Program-made: the position numbers and the translations under genes
Notes under the pieces: generated by a model
What the model was told of the DNA's origin: nothing
The model's input: the letters and a program-made list of their open reading frames with translations, nothing else
Databases searched by the model: none
Shown here: one piece after another, positions 1-6,340 of the stretch
Layout: the number at the start of each line of letters is the position of its first letter
Numbering within the stretch: the stretch's first letter is position 1
Origin: Candidatus Omnitrophota bacterium
Lineage (GTDB): Bacteria; Omnitrophota; Gorgyraeia; B26-G9
Assembly: GCA_003645745.1 (NCBI GenBank)
Contig: QNCH01000099.1
Location: 1-6,381, forward strand
DNA: 6,381 nt
Direction: 5' to 3'

Positions 1-275
1 ATAAAATCTTTTTCCTTTTTTAATACTCGATCTAATCCTGGTGATGAGACTTCCAGATCATATAAAAAATTATCTTCGTTGTTCTGCTCAATTCTCGCTG
101 CAATTTCCTTATTTAACTTTACACATTCATCTAAAGTAATGCCTTGCTTTTTACTAACAACAACTTTAATTTTATATGCTCTACGTAACAAATGCAGATT
201 AAAATCTACAAGTTCAACATTATATTGCGCTAAAACATCACTAACAATGCTTTTTATATTATTAACATCATCCAT
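1..275 (-). CDS. rimP: Ribosome maturation factor RimP, N-terminal part (3' end beyond window)
   Basis: RimP binds the free 30S subunit in the cytoplasm and helps its late assembly. I translated 91 codons from the ATG at 273-275 to the window edge; the remainder, probably 60 or so residues of the C-terminal domain, lies off the left side. The diagnostic stretch is at residues 74-83, LEVSSPGLDR, the conserved segment at the end of the RimP N-terminal domain, preceded by a typical ITLDECVKLNKEIA helix (46-59). The start is preceded only by a weak GAG five bases upstream, so translation may be modest. It has its own consensus promoter (458-485) and a leader with a terminator-like hairpin (293-341), so it is not simply read through from the helicase operon. 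In most bacteria rimP is followed by nusA and infB; that cannot be seen here. The family assignment is secure; expression control is inferred. Confidence 0.93.
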   Translation of the reverse strand, partial: MDDVNNIKSIVSDVLAQYNVELVDFNLHLLRRAYKIKVVVSKKQGITLDECVKLNKEIAARIEQNNEDNFLYDLEVSSPGLDRVLKKEKDF

Positions 276-451
276 ATATACTCAAAATTACCAAAAAAAA
301 ACGGGAAACAATTCCCTATTTTAAATAAACGCGTTTCCCCGGCAGCCCGAAATATTTGCACGGCACTTTGTATGCCCCGCCCGTGATAATACCATAAAAT
401 ATTCAGGTTAAAACAGCCACTTTTAAAAAATGATAGTTTATCTACTACCAC
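276..451 (-). ncRNA. Structured rimP 5' leader (putative attenuator or cis-regulatory RNA)
   Basis: From the expected start near 451 to the rimP ATG there are about 175 nt with no convincing gene. Visible structure on the minus-strand RNA: a stem CAC (385-383) with GUG (361-359) stacked on GGCAU (376-372) with GUGCC (366-362), loop ACAAA, and a six-base 5' bulge GGGCGG (382-377). Part of the bulge, GGCGG (381-377), can pair with downstream CUGCC (345-341), a possible pseudoknot. AUUUC (353-349) can also pair with GGAAA (338-334), which would hide the 5' arm of the long terminator, so mutually exclusive folds are possible. I do not recognise a known riboswitch consensus. Computationally predicted rimP leaders with terminators have been described in Proteobacteria, but I do not claim homology. 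Confidence 0.5.
293..341 (-). terminator. Rho-independent terminator / attenuator hairpin before rimP
   Basis: On the minus strand GGGAAAC (339-333) can pair with GTTTCCC (309-303), seven perfect pairs, with one more C-G pair (341 with 302) across a bulged base. The 3' arm is followed, after one G, by nine consecutive Us (301-293). A shorter competing hairpin, GGGAA (316-312) with TTCCC (307-303) and a four-base loop, leads into the same U-run. The hairpin lies between the rimP promoter and the rimP start, 17 bases before the ATG, so it would stop leader transcripts before the gene. That makes it an attenuator candidate and not an operon-end terminator. The structure is by eye; no energy was computed. 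Confidence 0.65.
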
Positions 452-457
452 ATTTTT

Positions 458-485
458 ATTATACTATTTATTGTAAACTTGTCAA
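458..485 (-). promoter_or_regulatory. Consensus sigma-70 promoter for the rimP leader
   Basis: On the minus strand a perfect -35 box TTGACA (485-480) and a perfect -10 box TATAAT (463-458) are separated by 16 bp, close to the optimal 17. The start of transcription is expected near 451. Both hexamers matching consensus exactly is uncommon for a chromosomal gene and predicts strong constitutive initiation, consistent with control being exerted afterwards at the leader terminator. Confidence 0.85.
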
Positions 486-502
486 GTATTCAAAATTTTT
501 GT

Positions 503-658
503 CTAAATTTGTTTTGTAATGGGGCAAAGTCCCCCAGATTGCTGCGCTATATTTTTATTTGTATTTTTTAAACTAACGCCAATCATACTGCCCAATACAA
601 AAAATACAAATACTGTCATCGCGCTTAAAACAAAAATATAAATTATAATTGAAACAAT
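503..658 (-). CDS. Candidate small single-span membrane protein, AUU start (hypothetical)
   Basis: An open frame of 51 codons ends at the TAG at 503-505. Residues 2-27 form one long hydrophobic run (VSIIIYIFVLSAMTV, then FVFFVLGSMIGV), followed by a polar tail with KNTNKN and SGGLCPI. The only ordinary start in this frame is the ATG at 617-619, giving 38 residues, but it cuts the hydrophobic run to about 14 residues and has no ribosome binding site. A strong AGGAAGG (665-671) instead lies six bases before an in-frame ATT at 656-658, a rare but real bacterial start codon (known for infC). An in-frame TGA lies upstream, so no standard longer start exists. A weak promoter, TTTACA (699-704) and TATATA (676-681) with a 17-bp spacer, sits in the palindrome arm, but it would start transcription almost on top of the ribosome binding site. 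No homologue is recognised; chance is possible in AT-rich DNA, where hydrophobic codons are common. Confidence 0.4.
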   Translation of the reverse strand: MVSIIIYIFVLSAMTVFVFFVLGSMIGVSLKNTNKNIAQQSGGLCPITKQI

Positions 659-664
659 ATTTTT

Positions 665-671
665 CCTTCCT
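665..671 (-). promoter_or_regulatory. Shine-Dalgarno site deciding the small-ORF start
   Basis: AGGAAGG on the minus strand is the best ribosome binding site in the 355 bp between the helicase gene and the rimP promoter. Its spacing is six bases to ATT (656-658) and seven to an out-of-frame TTG (655-657) that would give only a four-codon peptide. It is the main reason to prefer the ATT start over the internal ATG at 617-619. Confidence 0.4.
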
Positions 672-677
672 GTTTTA

Positions 678-855
678 TATACTCAAACGCAATTGGTTTG
701 TAAAATTTAGGCTTCCCTGTGCCCTAAATTGGAACGTTCTGACCTAAGTCAAACCGCAGGCGCAGCTTGCTGTGCCTGCGGATTTGCGAATGAAGAACGT
801 TTCAATCTAGGGCACAGGGAAACGCCTAAATTTTGCAAACCTACGGTTGAGTATA
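678..855. repeat. Long near-perfect palindrome (snapback, MITE-like element) overlapping the helicase 3' end
   Basis: The left arm 695-740 is the inverse complement of 794-841 with three substitutions and one two-base indel over about 47 bp. The repeat resumes further out: TATACTCAAACG (678-689) matches the inverse of 844-855 at 11 of 12 positions, separated from the main arms by five bases on the left and two on the right. The centre holds a second, GC-rich hairpin: CCGCAGGC (754-761) with GCCTGCGG (774-781), extended by a G-T pair and CAGC (763-766) with GCTG (769-772). Two unpaired shoulders (741-753 and 782-793) separate the stems, and the left shoulder contains TGAC-CTAA-GTCA (740-751). 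The right outer arm includes the last five codons of the helicase gene. There is no U-run, so this is not a classical terminator, and there is no coding capacity. It may be a non-autonomous mobile element, a cruciform, or a structure protecting the mRNA 3' end; no clear target-site duplication is visible beyond a possible TA. Confidence 0.9.
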
Positions 856-3800
856 AAATTCAACTTCCTGCACTATACAGCCTTGGATAAAAACTAAAAA
901 TCCTTTTATTTGTTTGTCAGGATATAATTGCGCGGCAGCCTGCATATATTTTTTAACTTGCTGGTTATATTCTTTTAGATTCTCTACACTAAGCTTATAA
1001 TCAACCACAAAAACCACTCTATCCTTAACAATCATTCTGTCCAGCCTCAAACTGCGGCCGAATTGTGTGACAATTTCTTTTTCCTGAAAAATCAGTCCGT
1101 GCTCAACAAAGAAAAACTGCCGGCAAACCTCATCTTTGAGCAATTTAGCAATTGCTGTGCTAATCTCCTGAAAAAATAAATAATCAGGAAATCTTAATTT
1201 TGTTAAAGAAATTGCTTTTTCTAAAATTTCATCTACATCCTGATTTAAAAGATTTCCTAATAAAGCAAGCGCGTAATGAATAATTGTGCCTTTTAAAACC
1301 CTTTCCTGATTAACGCTTCCTGAATCAGCAACAAATTCATTTTTTAAAAAATAAATCCAATCCTGATTATCAGACGCAGGTATATGCATAATCACATTTC
1401 TCTCTAGATCAGGCTTTTGCAAATATTTAACTTGCTCTCCAGCCTGAAAATTCTCACAAGGCATAAGCATTGACGCTAAATTACGTGTACTGGGCTTACT
1501 TTCTGAGATATAAAGATATAATTCTTTTTCTGCCCTGGTTAAAGCCACATAAATATTGTTTAATTCATCAATCAAAGACTCTTTATATTGGCATTGATAA
1601 ATATTTTTAATCTTACTTGAAAATAAAGTATAATATGAACGCAAACGCACAATTGATAATTTATCACCCTCCTCAGGCACACAAAAAACATTTTCGCTAT
1701 TAGCAGGGCCAGAGTCAGGATTAAGAGTTAAAAAAGGAATAATTACTACAGGAAATTCAAGGCCTTTTGCTTTATGCACAGTTAAAATTTTAATCGCATT
1801 AGTATCTGCGACATACACATACAAAAATTCTTTTTCAGCTTTTTCAAAAAAATCAAGGAATAACGCGAGAGCAGTATATTCTTCTTCCTGCTCTTTGATT
1901 AATTCCAAAAATCCCAAAAAAAAACCCTGAAATTGCGGAAAATTTTTAAACACAGAAAAACGGTTAAAAATACTTACCACTAATTCATATAAAGGGATAA
2001 TACCAACGCTATTAAAAAATTCTTCTAAATAATCAGCCCATAGAGAGGGAAAACTATTACGAAATTTTCTGTATAAATAAATTTTGCGGCAAGATTCATC
2101 TAATCCAAAGATAAAATCCCTGATTTCCTGCAATGCAGCGCCCGTTTGTGCGCAGAAAATATCACTTAAAATAAACCCGGCAAAAGATAAACTATCCATT
2201 GGGCAATTAAGAAATTTAAGCAATGAAATAATCTCTTTTATACAAGCATTCCCTTTTAAGTTTAAAGTTTTTTCAGATTCTACAGGAATACCCGCATCAA
2301 TCAGCCAACCAGTAATTAATTCTACTTCCGCGCTCTTTCTGCTTAGAATCGCAATATCATAATAGGAAAACCTCTGTTTTAATTCTTTGATCCTATTAAT
2401 TATTCTCTCCTGCAAAGGCTGTTCTATATCCAGCCGCGTTGCCCCATTAAGTTTAATCATTTCTAAGCTCACATAACCATTATATTTTTGTTCAATATAG
2501 TCTTGCTGTGCACCGGAGAAAAGCTCAATAATCTCATCAACCTCAGCACAACTAAGCTCTTTAGCTGAACTTGCGTTTGCCTGCTGCAGTTGCGAAAAAA
2601 ACCGGTAAAAATTTTTCTTTGAAAAAATCAGGTTATTAAAAAGCACAATTTCTTTTTGGCTGCGGTAGTTCTTGCTAAGCTGAGCATTTTGCAGATTATA
2701 TTTAAAATAATCCGCCTTGACCCGATCAAACAATGCGGGATTGCCGCCTCTAAACCGGTAAATTGCCTGTTTTCTGTCGCCCACACAAAACAATGTCCCA
2801 CCAGTAGAGAGAGCTTCTTCTACCATTACTTTTAAATTATTCCACTGCAAAACATTTGTATCCTGAAATTCATCAATTAGATAATGCTCAAGCCGTGTTG
2901 CTAAACGGTAATAAAGCTCTGCAATAGTAGTAAACTCAATATGAAAAATACGTTGTACATATCTGCTTAATTCTTCTAAAAAAATAATCTCATCTTTGAG
3001 CGCTAATTCCTTAAAATTATCAAAAACTAAAGAAAAAATGTCAATGTAGCAATTTGAAAATGAAAACGCTTCTAATTCGCATATTTCTGTTACTCTGCGC
3101 CTGATCTCTTCCCACAGCTTTTGTATCTCCAGAGGAACCTGATATTTTTTTTTAATGGGAAATTCTGTTTTAGTTAGAGTTTCAGCAGAGAAAAATTCTT
3201 TAAGATTAAAATTACTTTTGTTTGCTTCAACAAATTTATTTAATTTTTTAATTAAAACAAGTTTTGTACCTTCAGGCAAATTGTCCTTAAGGCCTCTGAT
3301 TAACTCTAAAACCCGCATTTTCTTTAGATGTAAGTTTTCCCCCGAAAAAGCAAATTTGCTAAACTCCTTACCAAAGACATTGCGTTTATTAGTTAAAACG
3401 GAAATTAATTTAAGAATATCTTTTTTAGGAAACCAGCTTTTTTTATTCTCAACAATCAAATACTGAGTAAGAAATTGATCAAAAATTTTCCGGATATGAG
3501 GATCTTCTACTGCCTGCTCAATAAGCTCATCTAAGCTGTACGCTAAATATTGCTGATAATTATGTTTTATTTTGGGAGAAGATGATAGGTTAAGTTTAAA
3601 AGCGCAGCCAATAATTAATGAATTCATAAAACTATCAATTGTCTGCACTTGAAAAAAATTATAATTACGCAGTAAATATTCTAAAATCTGATAAGCTTTT
3701 TTGCGCGCGAATTCCCTTGTAACATTTAAACTGGACAGGATATCTTCTTTTTCCTGAGCATTGGCGAATACATCTAAAGCTATTTTTTTTAAAAATTCCA

Positions 3801-3999
3801 GAATACGCTGCTGCATTTCGCGGGCAGCTTTATTGGTAAAAGTAATTGCCAGAATGTGTTTTAAATTTATTTCAGGTTCAGATGTGATTAAAAGCTGAAG
3901 ATAACGCTTTGATAAAGCGTAGGTTTTACCAGATCCAGCAGATGCTTCAACAATACAAACATCAGGAGAAGATAACTTAAAAACAGAATTATTTTTCAT
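841..3999 (-). CDS. RecB/AddA-family UvrD-type helicase with C-terminal PD-(D/E)XK nuclease
   Basis: This 1052-residue ATP-dependent DNA helicase-exonuclease probably processes double-strand ends for recombination. All superfamily 1 motifs are present in order: Walker A ASAGSGKT (19-26), motif Ia AITFTNKAAREM (51-62), QTIDSF (119-124), Walker B LIDEFQDTN (374-382), motif III VGDRKQAIYRFRGG (406-419), motif IV LSKNYRS (441-447), motif V TVHKAKGLEFP (740-750) and motif VI IYVALTRAEKEL (816-827). The C-terminal nuclease also looks intact: KGTIIH with His908, LRLD with Asp987, VVDYK with Asp1000 and Lys1002, and YNQQVKKY (1011-1018). It is shorter than classical RecB or AddA (about 1180-1230), so I give no symbol. 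The usual partner (AddB or RecC) is not in this window. The gene begins 24 bp after the kinase without a clear ribosome binding site, suggesting coupled or weak translation. The last residues YTQP and the stop lie in the palindrome's right arm, so the extreme C-terminus may have been reshaped. Confidence 0.92.
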   Translation of the reverse strand: MKNNSVFKLSSPDVCIVEASAGSGKTYALSKRYLQLLITSEPEINLKHILAITFTNKAAREMQQRILEFLKKIALDVFANAQEKEDILSSLNVTREFARKKAYQILEYLLRNYNFFQVQTIDSFMNSLIIGCAFKLNLSSSPKIKHNYQQYLAYSLDELIEQAVEDPHIRKIFDQFLTQYLIVENKKSWFPKKDILKLISVLTNKRNVFGKEFSKFAFSGENLHLKKMRVLELIRGLKDNLPEGTKLVLIKKLNKFVEANKSNFNLKEFFSAETLTKTEFPIKKKYQVPLEIQKLWEEIRRRVTEICELEAFSFSNCYIDIFSLVFDNFKELALKDEIIFLEELSRYVQRIFHIEFTTIAELYYRLATRLEHYLIDEFQDTNVLQWNNLKVMVEEALSTGGTLFCVGDRKQAIYRFRGGNPALFDRVKADYFKYNLQNAQLSKNYRSQKEIVLFNNLIFSKKNFYRFFSQLQQANASSAKELSCAEVDEIIELFSGAQQDYIEQKYNGYVSLEMIKLNGATRLDIEQPLQERIINRIKELKQRFSYYDIAILSRKSAEVELITGWLIDAGIPVESEKTLNLKGNACIKEIISLLKFLNCPMDSLSFAGFILSDIFCAQTGAALQEIRDFIFGLDESCRKIYLYRKFRNSFPSLWADYLEEFFNSVGIIPLYELVVSIFNRFSVFKNFPQFQGFFLGFLELIKEQEEEYTALALFLDFFEKAEKEFLYVYVADTNAIKILTVHKAKGLEFPVVIIPFLTLNPDSGPANSENVFCVPEEGDKLSIVRLRSYYTLFSSKIKNIYQCQYKESLIDELNNIYVALTRAEKELYLYISESKPSTRNLASMLMPCENFQAGEQVKYLQKPDLERNVIMHIPASDNQDWIYFLKNEFVADSGSVNQERVLKGTIIHYALALLGNLLNQDVDEILEKAISLTKLRFPDYLFFQEISTAIAKLLKDEVCRQFFFVEHGLIFQEKEIVTQFGRSLRLDRMIVKDRVVFVVDYKLSVENLKEYNQQVKKYMQAAAQLYPDKQIKGFLVFIQGCIVQEVEFYTQP

Positions 4000-4023
4000 A
4001 GAAGAAAGTAAAATTTCTTGTTT

Positions 4024-4926
4024 TTAAAACCTAAGCAATTCTTTAAATTTTGCCATCCTTTGACGCACATCATTAGTTTCTAAAACCGCGGTGCGTTTTA
4101 AACCAAAATCCTGCACATTAAAGGAAGAAAAAATTATGCCATAGCCAAGCGCGCGCCGCAAAACAGACGCGTTTAATTTTCGTGACTTTGTAATATAGCC
4201 CATTACTCCTCCTGCAAAAGTATCCCCTGCTCCAGTAGGGTCAACTACATTTTCAACTGGATAAGCAGGAAGAATACAGGTCAAAGTATTTGAATAAAAC
4301 AACGCGCCATGTTCTCCCTTTTTAATAATTACCATTTGCGGGCCCAAAGCATAAAGAAATTTCGCTGCTGCCATAAGATTATTTTGCCCGCTTAATTGTT
4401 TTGCTTCTGTCTCATTAACAATTACAATATTAACCTGCTTTAATAATTTTTTAACAGACTTCACTTGAGTATTAATCCACAAATTCATTGTATCTAAGCC
4501 TACAAACTGCGCGCTACCAATTTCTTTTAAAAATCTCTCCTGCAAATCAGGTGCATAATTAGCGAGAAATACATTCTTCATTCTTAATTGCTGTTTAGAA
4601 AGCACTGGAAAAGAACTTGCAAGCACGCCTAATTCTGTATTTAAAGTTAAAGCTGTATTTAAATCTTCCTTTTTATATTCTCCCTGCCATTTAAATGTTT
4701 TACCCTTTTGTCGTGTTAAAGCATCTAGATTAATATTTCGGTGTTTTAAAAATTCAATATGCTGCTCAGGGAAATCCCTGCCAATAACTCCTGCTAAATG
4801 CACTTTAGTAAAAAAATTAGCTGACATTGCAAAATGAGCGGCAGAACCGCCCAAAAGATTTTTGCGCAATCCTGCAGGAGTTTTAATTGAATCTAGGGCT
4901 ACAGTTCCTAACACAACTATACTCAT
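4024..4926 (-). CDS. PfkB/ribokinase-family sugar or nucleoside kinase
   Basis: This 300-residue kinase transfers the ATP gamma-phosphate to a hydroxyl of a small substrate, probably a sugar or nucleoside, in the cytoplasm. Seen in the sequence: N-terminal IVVLGTVALDSI (3-14), the substrate-side GG motif GGSAAHFA (26-33), GVIGRDF (46-52), NETE (171-174, the metal/phosphate NxxE motif), KKGEHG (202-207), and the PfkB signature DPTGAGDTFAGG (229-240) with catalytic base Asp235 and anion-hole glycines. The motif GKTFKWQGEY (75-84) resembles a subgroup of uncharacterised PfkB kinases; the substrate cannot be read from sequence. I start at the ATG at 4926 because GGAGG (4935-4939) lies eight bases upstream. 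A GTG at 4941 overlapping the previous stop would add five residues but would put that ribosome binding site inside the gene. It sits 14 bp after the DUF1015 gene and 24 bp before the helicase gene, almost certainly in one operon. Confidence 0.93.
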   Translation of the reverse strand: MSIVVLGTVALDSIKTPAGLRKNLLGGSAAHFAMSANFFTKVHLAGVIGRDFPEQHIEFLKHRNINLDALTRQKGKTFKWQGEYKKEDLNTALTLNTELGVLASSFPVLSKQQLRMKNVFLANYAPDLQERFLKEIGSAQFVGLDTMNLWINTQVKSVKKLLKQVNIVIVNETEAKQLSGQNNLMAAAKFLYALGPQMVIIKKGEHGALFYSNTLTCILPAYPVENVVDPTGAGDTFAGGVMGYITKSRKLNASVLRRALGYGIIFSSFNVQDFGLKRTAVLETNDVRQRMAKFKELLRF

Positions 4927-4934
4927 AAATTGTA

Positions 4935-4939
4935 CCTCC
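4935..4939 (-). promoter_or_regulatory. Ribosome binding site of the PfkB kinase
   Basis: GGAGG on the minus strand lies eight bases upstream of the ATG at 4924-4926, in the 14-bp gap after the DUF1015 stop codon. It fixes the kinase start at MSIVVLG instead of the overlapping GTG at 4941. It is the strongest ribosome binding site among the genes of this cluster. Confidence 0.8.
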
Positions 4940-4940
4940 A

Positions 4941-6206
4941 CTAAAATTTATTAATTACTAATCCTGTAATTGGTTTAGGGTAGAAATAGGTTGATTTTTG
5001 CGGCATTTTATTATGCGCCTGAGCAATTTTTTTTACTTGTTCAAGCTTTGTGGGGTTAGGGAAGAAAGCAAGCATACAATCATTCCTGTCCACTGCGGAA
5101 AAAGCAAAATTTATGTCCCTGGTATAACTAATCTTTTGCTCTTTCTGCTCTTCATTTAAATTAAAAATATGCTCAAATACTATTTTATTCAGCATTGCTA
5201 CATCAAGTTCCCTCCACTCAACAGGACAATCACGCATTAAATTATCAAGCAATTTATTATTCTTTATCTGCAAAAGAGATAAACATCCGTTATAATACAT
5301 TCCTACAGCAAATCCTTTTGCCTGGCTCTGTAAATTAGTTAGTTCCTCTAAATTATTAACATCTCTACAATAAAAATATTTTTCTAACTCCTTAAGCTTA
5401 GCGCAAATATCAGCAACATCTTTTAAAAGTCTGTGGGTTGGTAAAACAGTTAACTTATTTTTGTTAAAACTGGTAAAATACATCATTACATAATTACACT
5501 TGTTTCTTATATCTTTATTCTGCTCACACATTTGCTCATAATATGTGCGCATTACTTCATATCTGTGGTGGCCGTCAGCAATAAACAATTGCATTGGCAG
5601 CATTAAATCTCTAACCTGATCAATCACTTGCTGATCAGAAATCTGCCAGAATTTATGCCGCACATTATCCGCGTCTAAAAAATCCAGAAGCGGACTTTCC
5701 TGCATAAAAGGTTTTAATACATCTTCTACACTATTGTTCTGGTCAAGATAAAAAGAATAAATCGGGCTCAAATTAGCCTGTACCCGCTTTAAAAGTTCCA
5801 TCCTGTCCTGTTTAGGCTTTGATAAAGTATGCTCATGCGGCAGGCAGCCGCATCCTTTTTCAAACTGCATTCCAGCAATAAAACCGAACATAGTCTTATT
5901 TATTCCATTAATTACATAATCCTGTGTATAAATATAAATACTAGGCAATTTATCAAAAACAAAAATTCCCTTACGCGTCCACTCATTTAATAAACACTCC
6001 GCACGCGTATAACGATTATTTTGGCTATTGTCATCTTTAAAAGTCTTGCCTAAAATTAATCTCACAACATTATATGGATGCTGGGCGTAAAGCCTCTTCT
6101 GTTCTGCTTCTGAAATAACATCATAAGGCGGCGCGAATACAGCATTTATATTATCCAATACTTTTTCATTATAACGCAACCCGCAAAATGGAACAATCTT
6201 TGCCAT
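4941..6206 (-). CDS. DUF1015 family protein (ParB-like DGHHR motif)
   Basis: This 421-residue soluble protein has the complete set of DUF1015 (COG4198) landmarks: PFCGLRYN (6-13), the near-invariant APPYDVIS (25-32), HPYNVVRL (43-50), HEHTLSKPKQDRMELL (124-139), RVQANLSPIYSFY (141-153), ADGHHRYE (210-217), LPTHRLL (255-261), and the C-terminal MPQKSTYFYPKP (401-412) before GLVI. Length is typical and nothing looks broken. The biochemical role of the family is not settled. The DGHHR box resembles the nucleotide-binding motif of ParB/sulfiredoxin-fold enzymes including the free-serine kinase SerK, and I recall DUF1015 genes beside serA/serC in other bacteria, so a link to serine metabolism is a reasonable inference, not shown here. 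It is the first gene of the cluster; the start ATG is preceded by purine-rich AAAGAAAGAAG four bases upstream. No signal peptide or membrane segment is seen. Confidence 0.93.
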   Translation of the reverse strand: MAKIVPFCGLRYNEKVLDNINAVFAPPYDVISEAEQKRLYAQHPYNVVRLILGKTFKDDNSQNNRYTRAECLLNEWTRKGIFVFDKLPSIYIYTQDYVINGINKTMFGFIAGMQFEKGCGCLPHEHTLSKPKQDRMELLKRVQANLSPIYSFYLDQNNSVEDVLKPFMQESPLLDFLDADNVRHKFWQISDQQVIDQVRDLMLPMQLFIADGHHRYEVMRTYYEQMCEQNKDIRNKCNYVMMYFTSFNKNKLTVLPTHRLLKDVADICAKLKELEKYFYCRDVNNLEELTNLQSQAKGFAVGMYYNGCLSLLQIKNNKLLDNLMRDCPVEWRELDVAMLNKIVFEHIFNLNEEQKEQKISYTRDINFAFSAVDRNDCMLAFFPNPTKLEQVKKIAQAHNKMPQKSTYFYPKPITGLVINKF

Positions 6207-6222
6207 ATCACTTCTTTCTTTT

Positions 6223-6245
6223 ATAGACTCTATAACAGAATCTAT
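6223..6245. repeat. Operator-like inverted repeat just upstream of the DUF1015 gene
   Basis: ATAGACTCT (6223-6231) and AGAATCTAT (6237-6245) are inverse complements at eight of nine positions around a five-base spacer, ending 17 bases before the DUF1015 ATG. The single mismatch is a G-U wobble in one RNA strand. It contains TATAGA-like and borders TATAAA-like -10 elements, so it could be a repressor site over the promoter or a small 5' UTR hairpin. No convincing -35 partner is found. Confidence 0.35.
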
Positions 6246-6306
6246 GGGTTAATTTAAAAAATTCAGTAGTCAGAATCCAAAATAAAAAACAAATACGTTT
6301 CTAACC

Positions 6307-6337
6307 TAAATATTTTATGCTTTATATAAAATATTTA
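6307..6337. repeat. Perfect 12-bp AT-only inverted repeat
   Basis: TAAATATTTTAT (6307-6318) and ATAAAATATTTA (6326-6337) are perfect inverse complements around a seven-base spacer. All 24 arm bases are A or T. It lies about 100 bp upstream of the DUF1015 gene, in the gap toward the gene off the right edge. It may be part of an intergenic terminator or a protein-binding site; without a U-run or GC stem it is not a standard terminator. Confidence 0.5.
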
Positions 6338-6340
6338 CCC

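Noticed and set aside
79..324. Plus-strand 81-codon frame
   Set aside because: It is the antisense shadow of rimP and of the leader; RimP on the minus strand has clear family motifs.
254..451. Minus-strand 65-codon frame starting with GTG at the predicted rimP transcription start
   Set aside because: It would be leaderless, runs through the terminator hairpin and the U-run (giving FPFFFG), and overlaps the rimP start in another frame. Its composition is not protein-like and RimP explains the downstream part.
520..535. GGGG-CAAAGT-CCCC hairpin as a terminator
   Set aside because: Only four pairs, no U-run on either strand, and it falls within the candidate small ORF.
275..687. 12-bp direct repeat TATATACTCAAA at 275-286 and 676-687
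   Set aside because: A match of this length is expected by chance between AT-rich sites in 6 kb, and the flanks do not match.
754..781. GC-rich central hairpin as a simple rho-independent terminator for the helicase operon
   Set aside because: No U-run follows on either strand; it is better described as the centre of the long palindrome.
2084..2362. Plus-strand 92-codon frame (and a similar one at 3155-3466)
   Set aside because: Both lie wholly antisense to the helicase-nuclease gene, whose motifs flank them in an unbroken frame.
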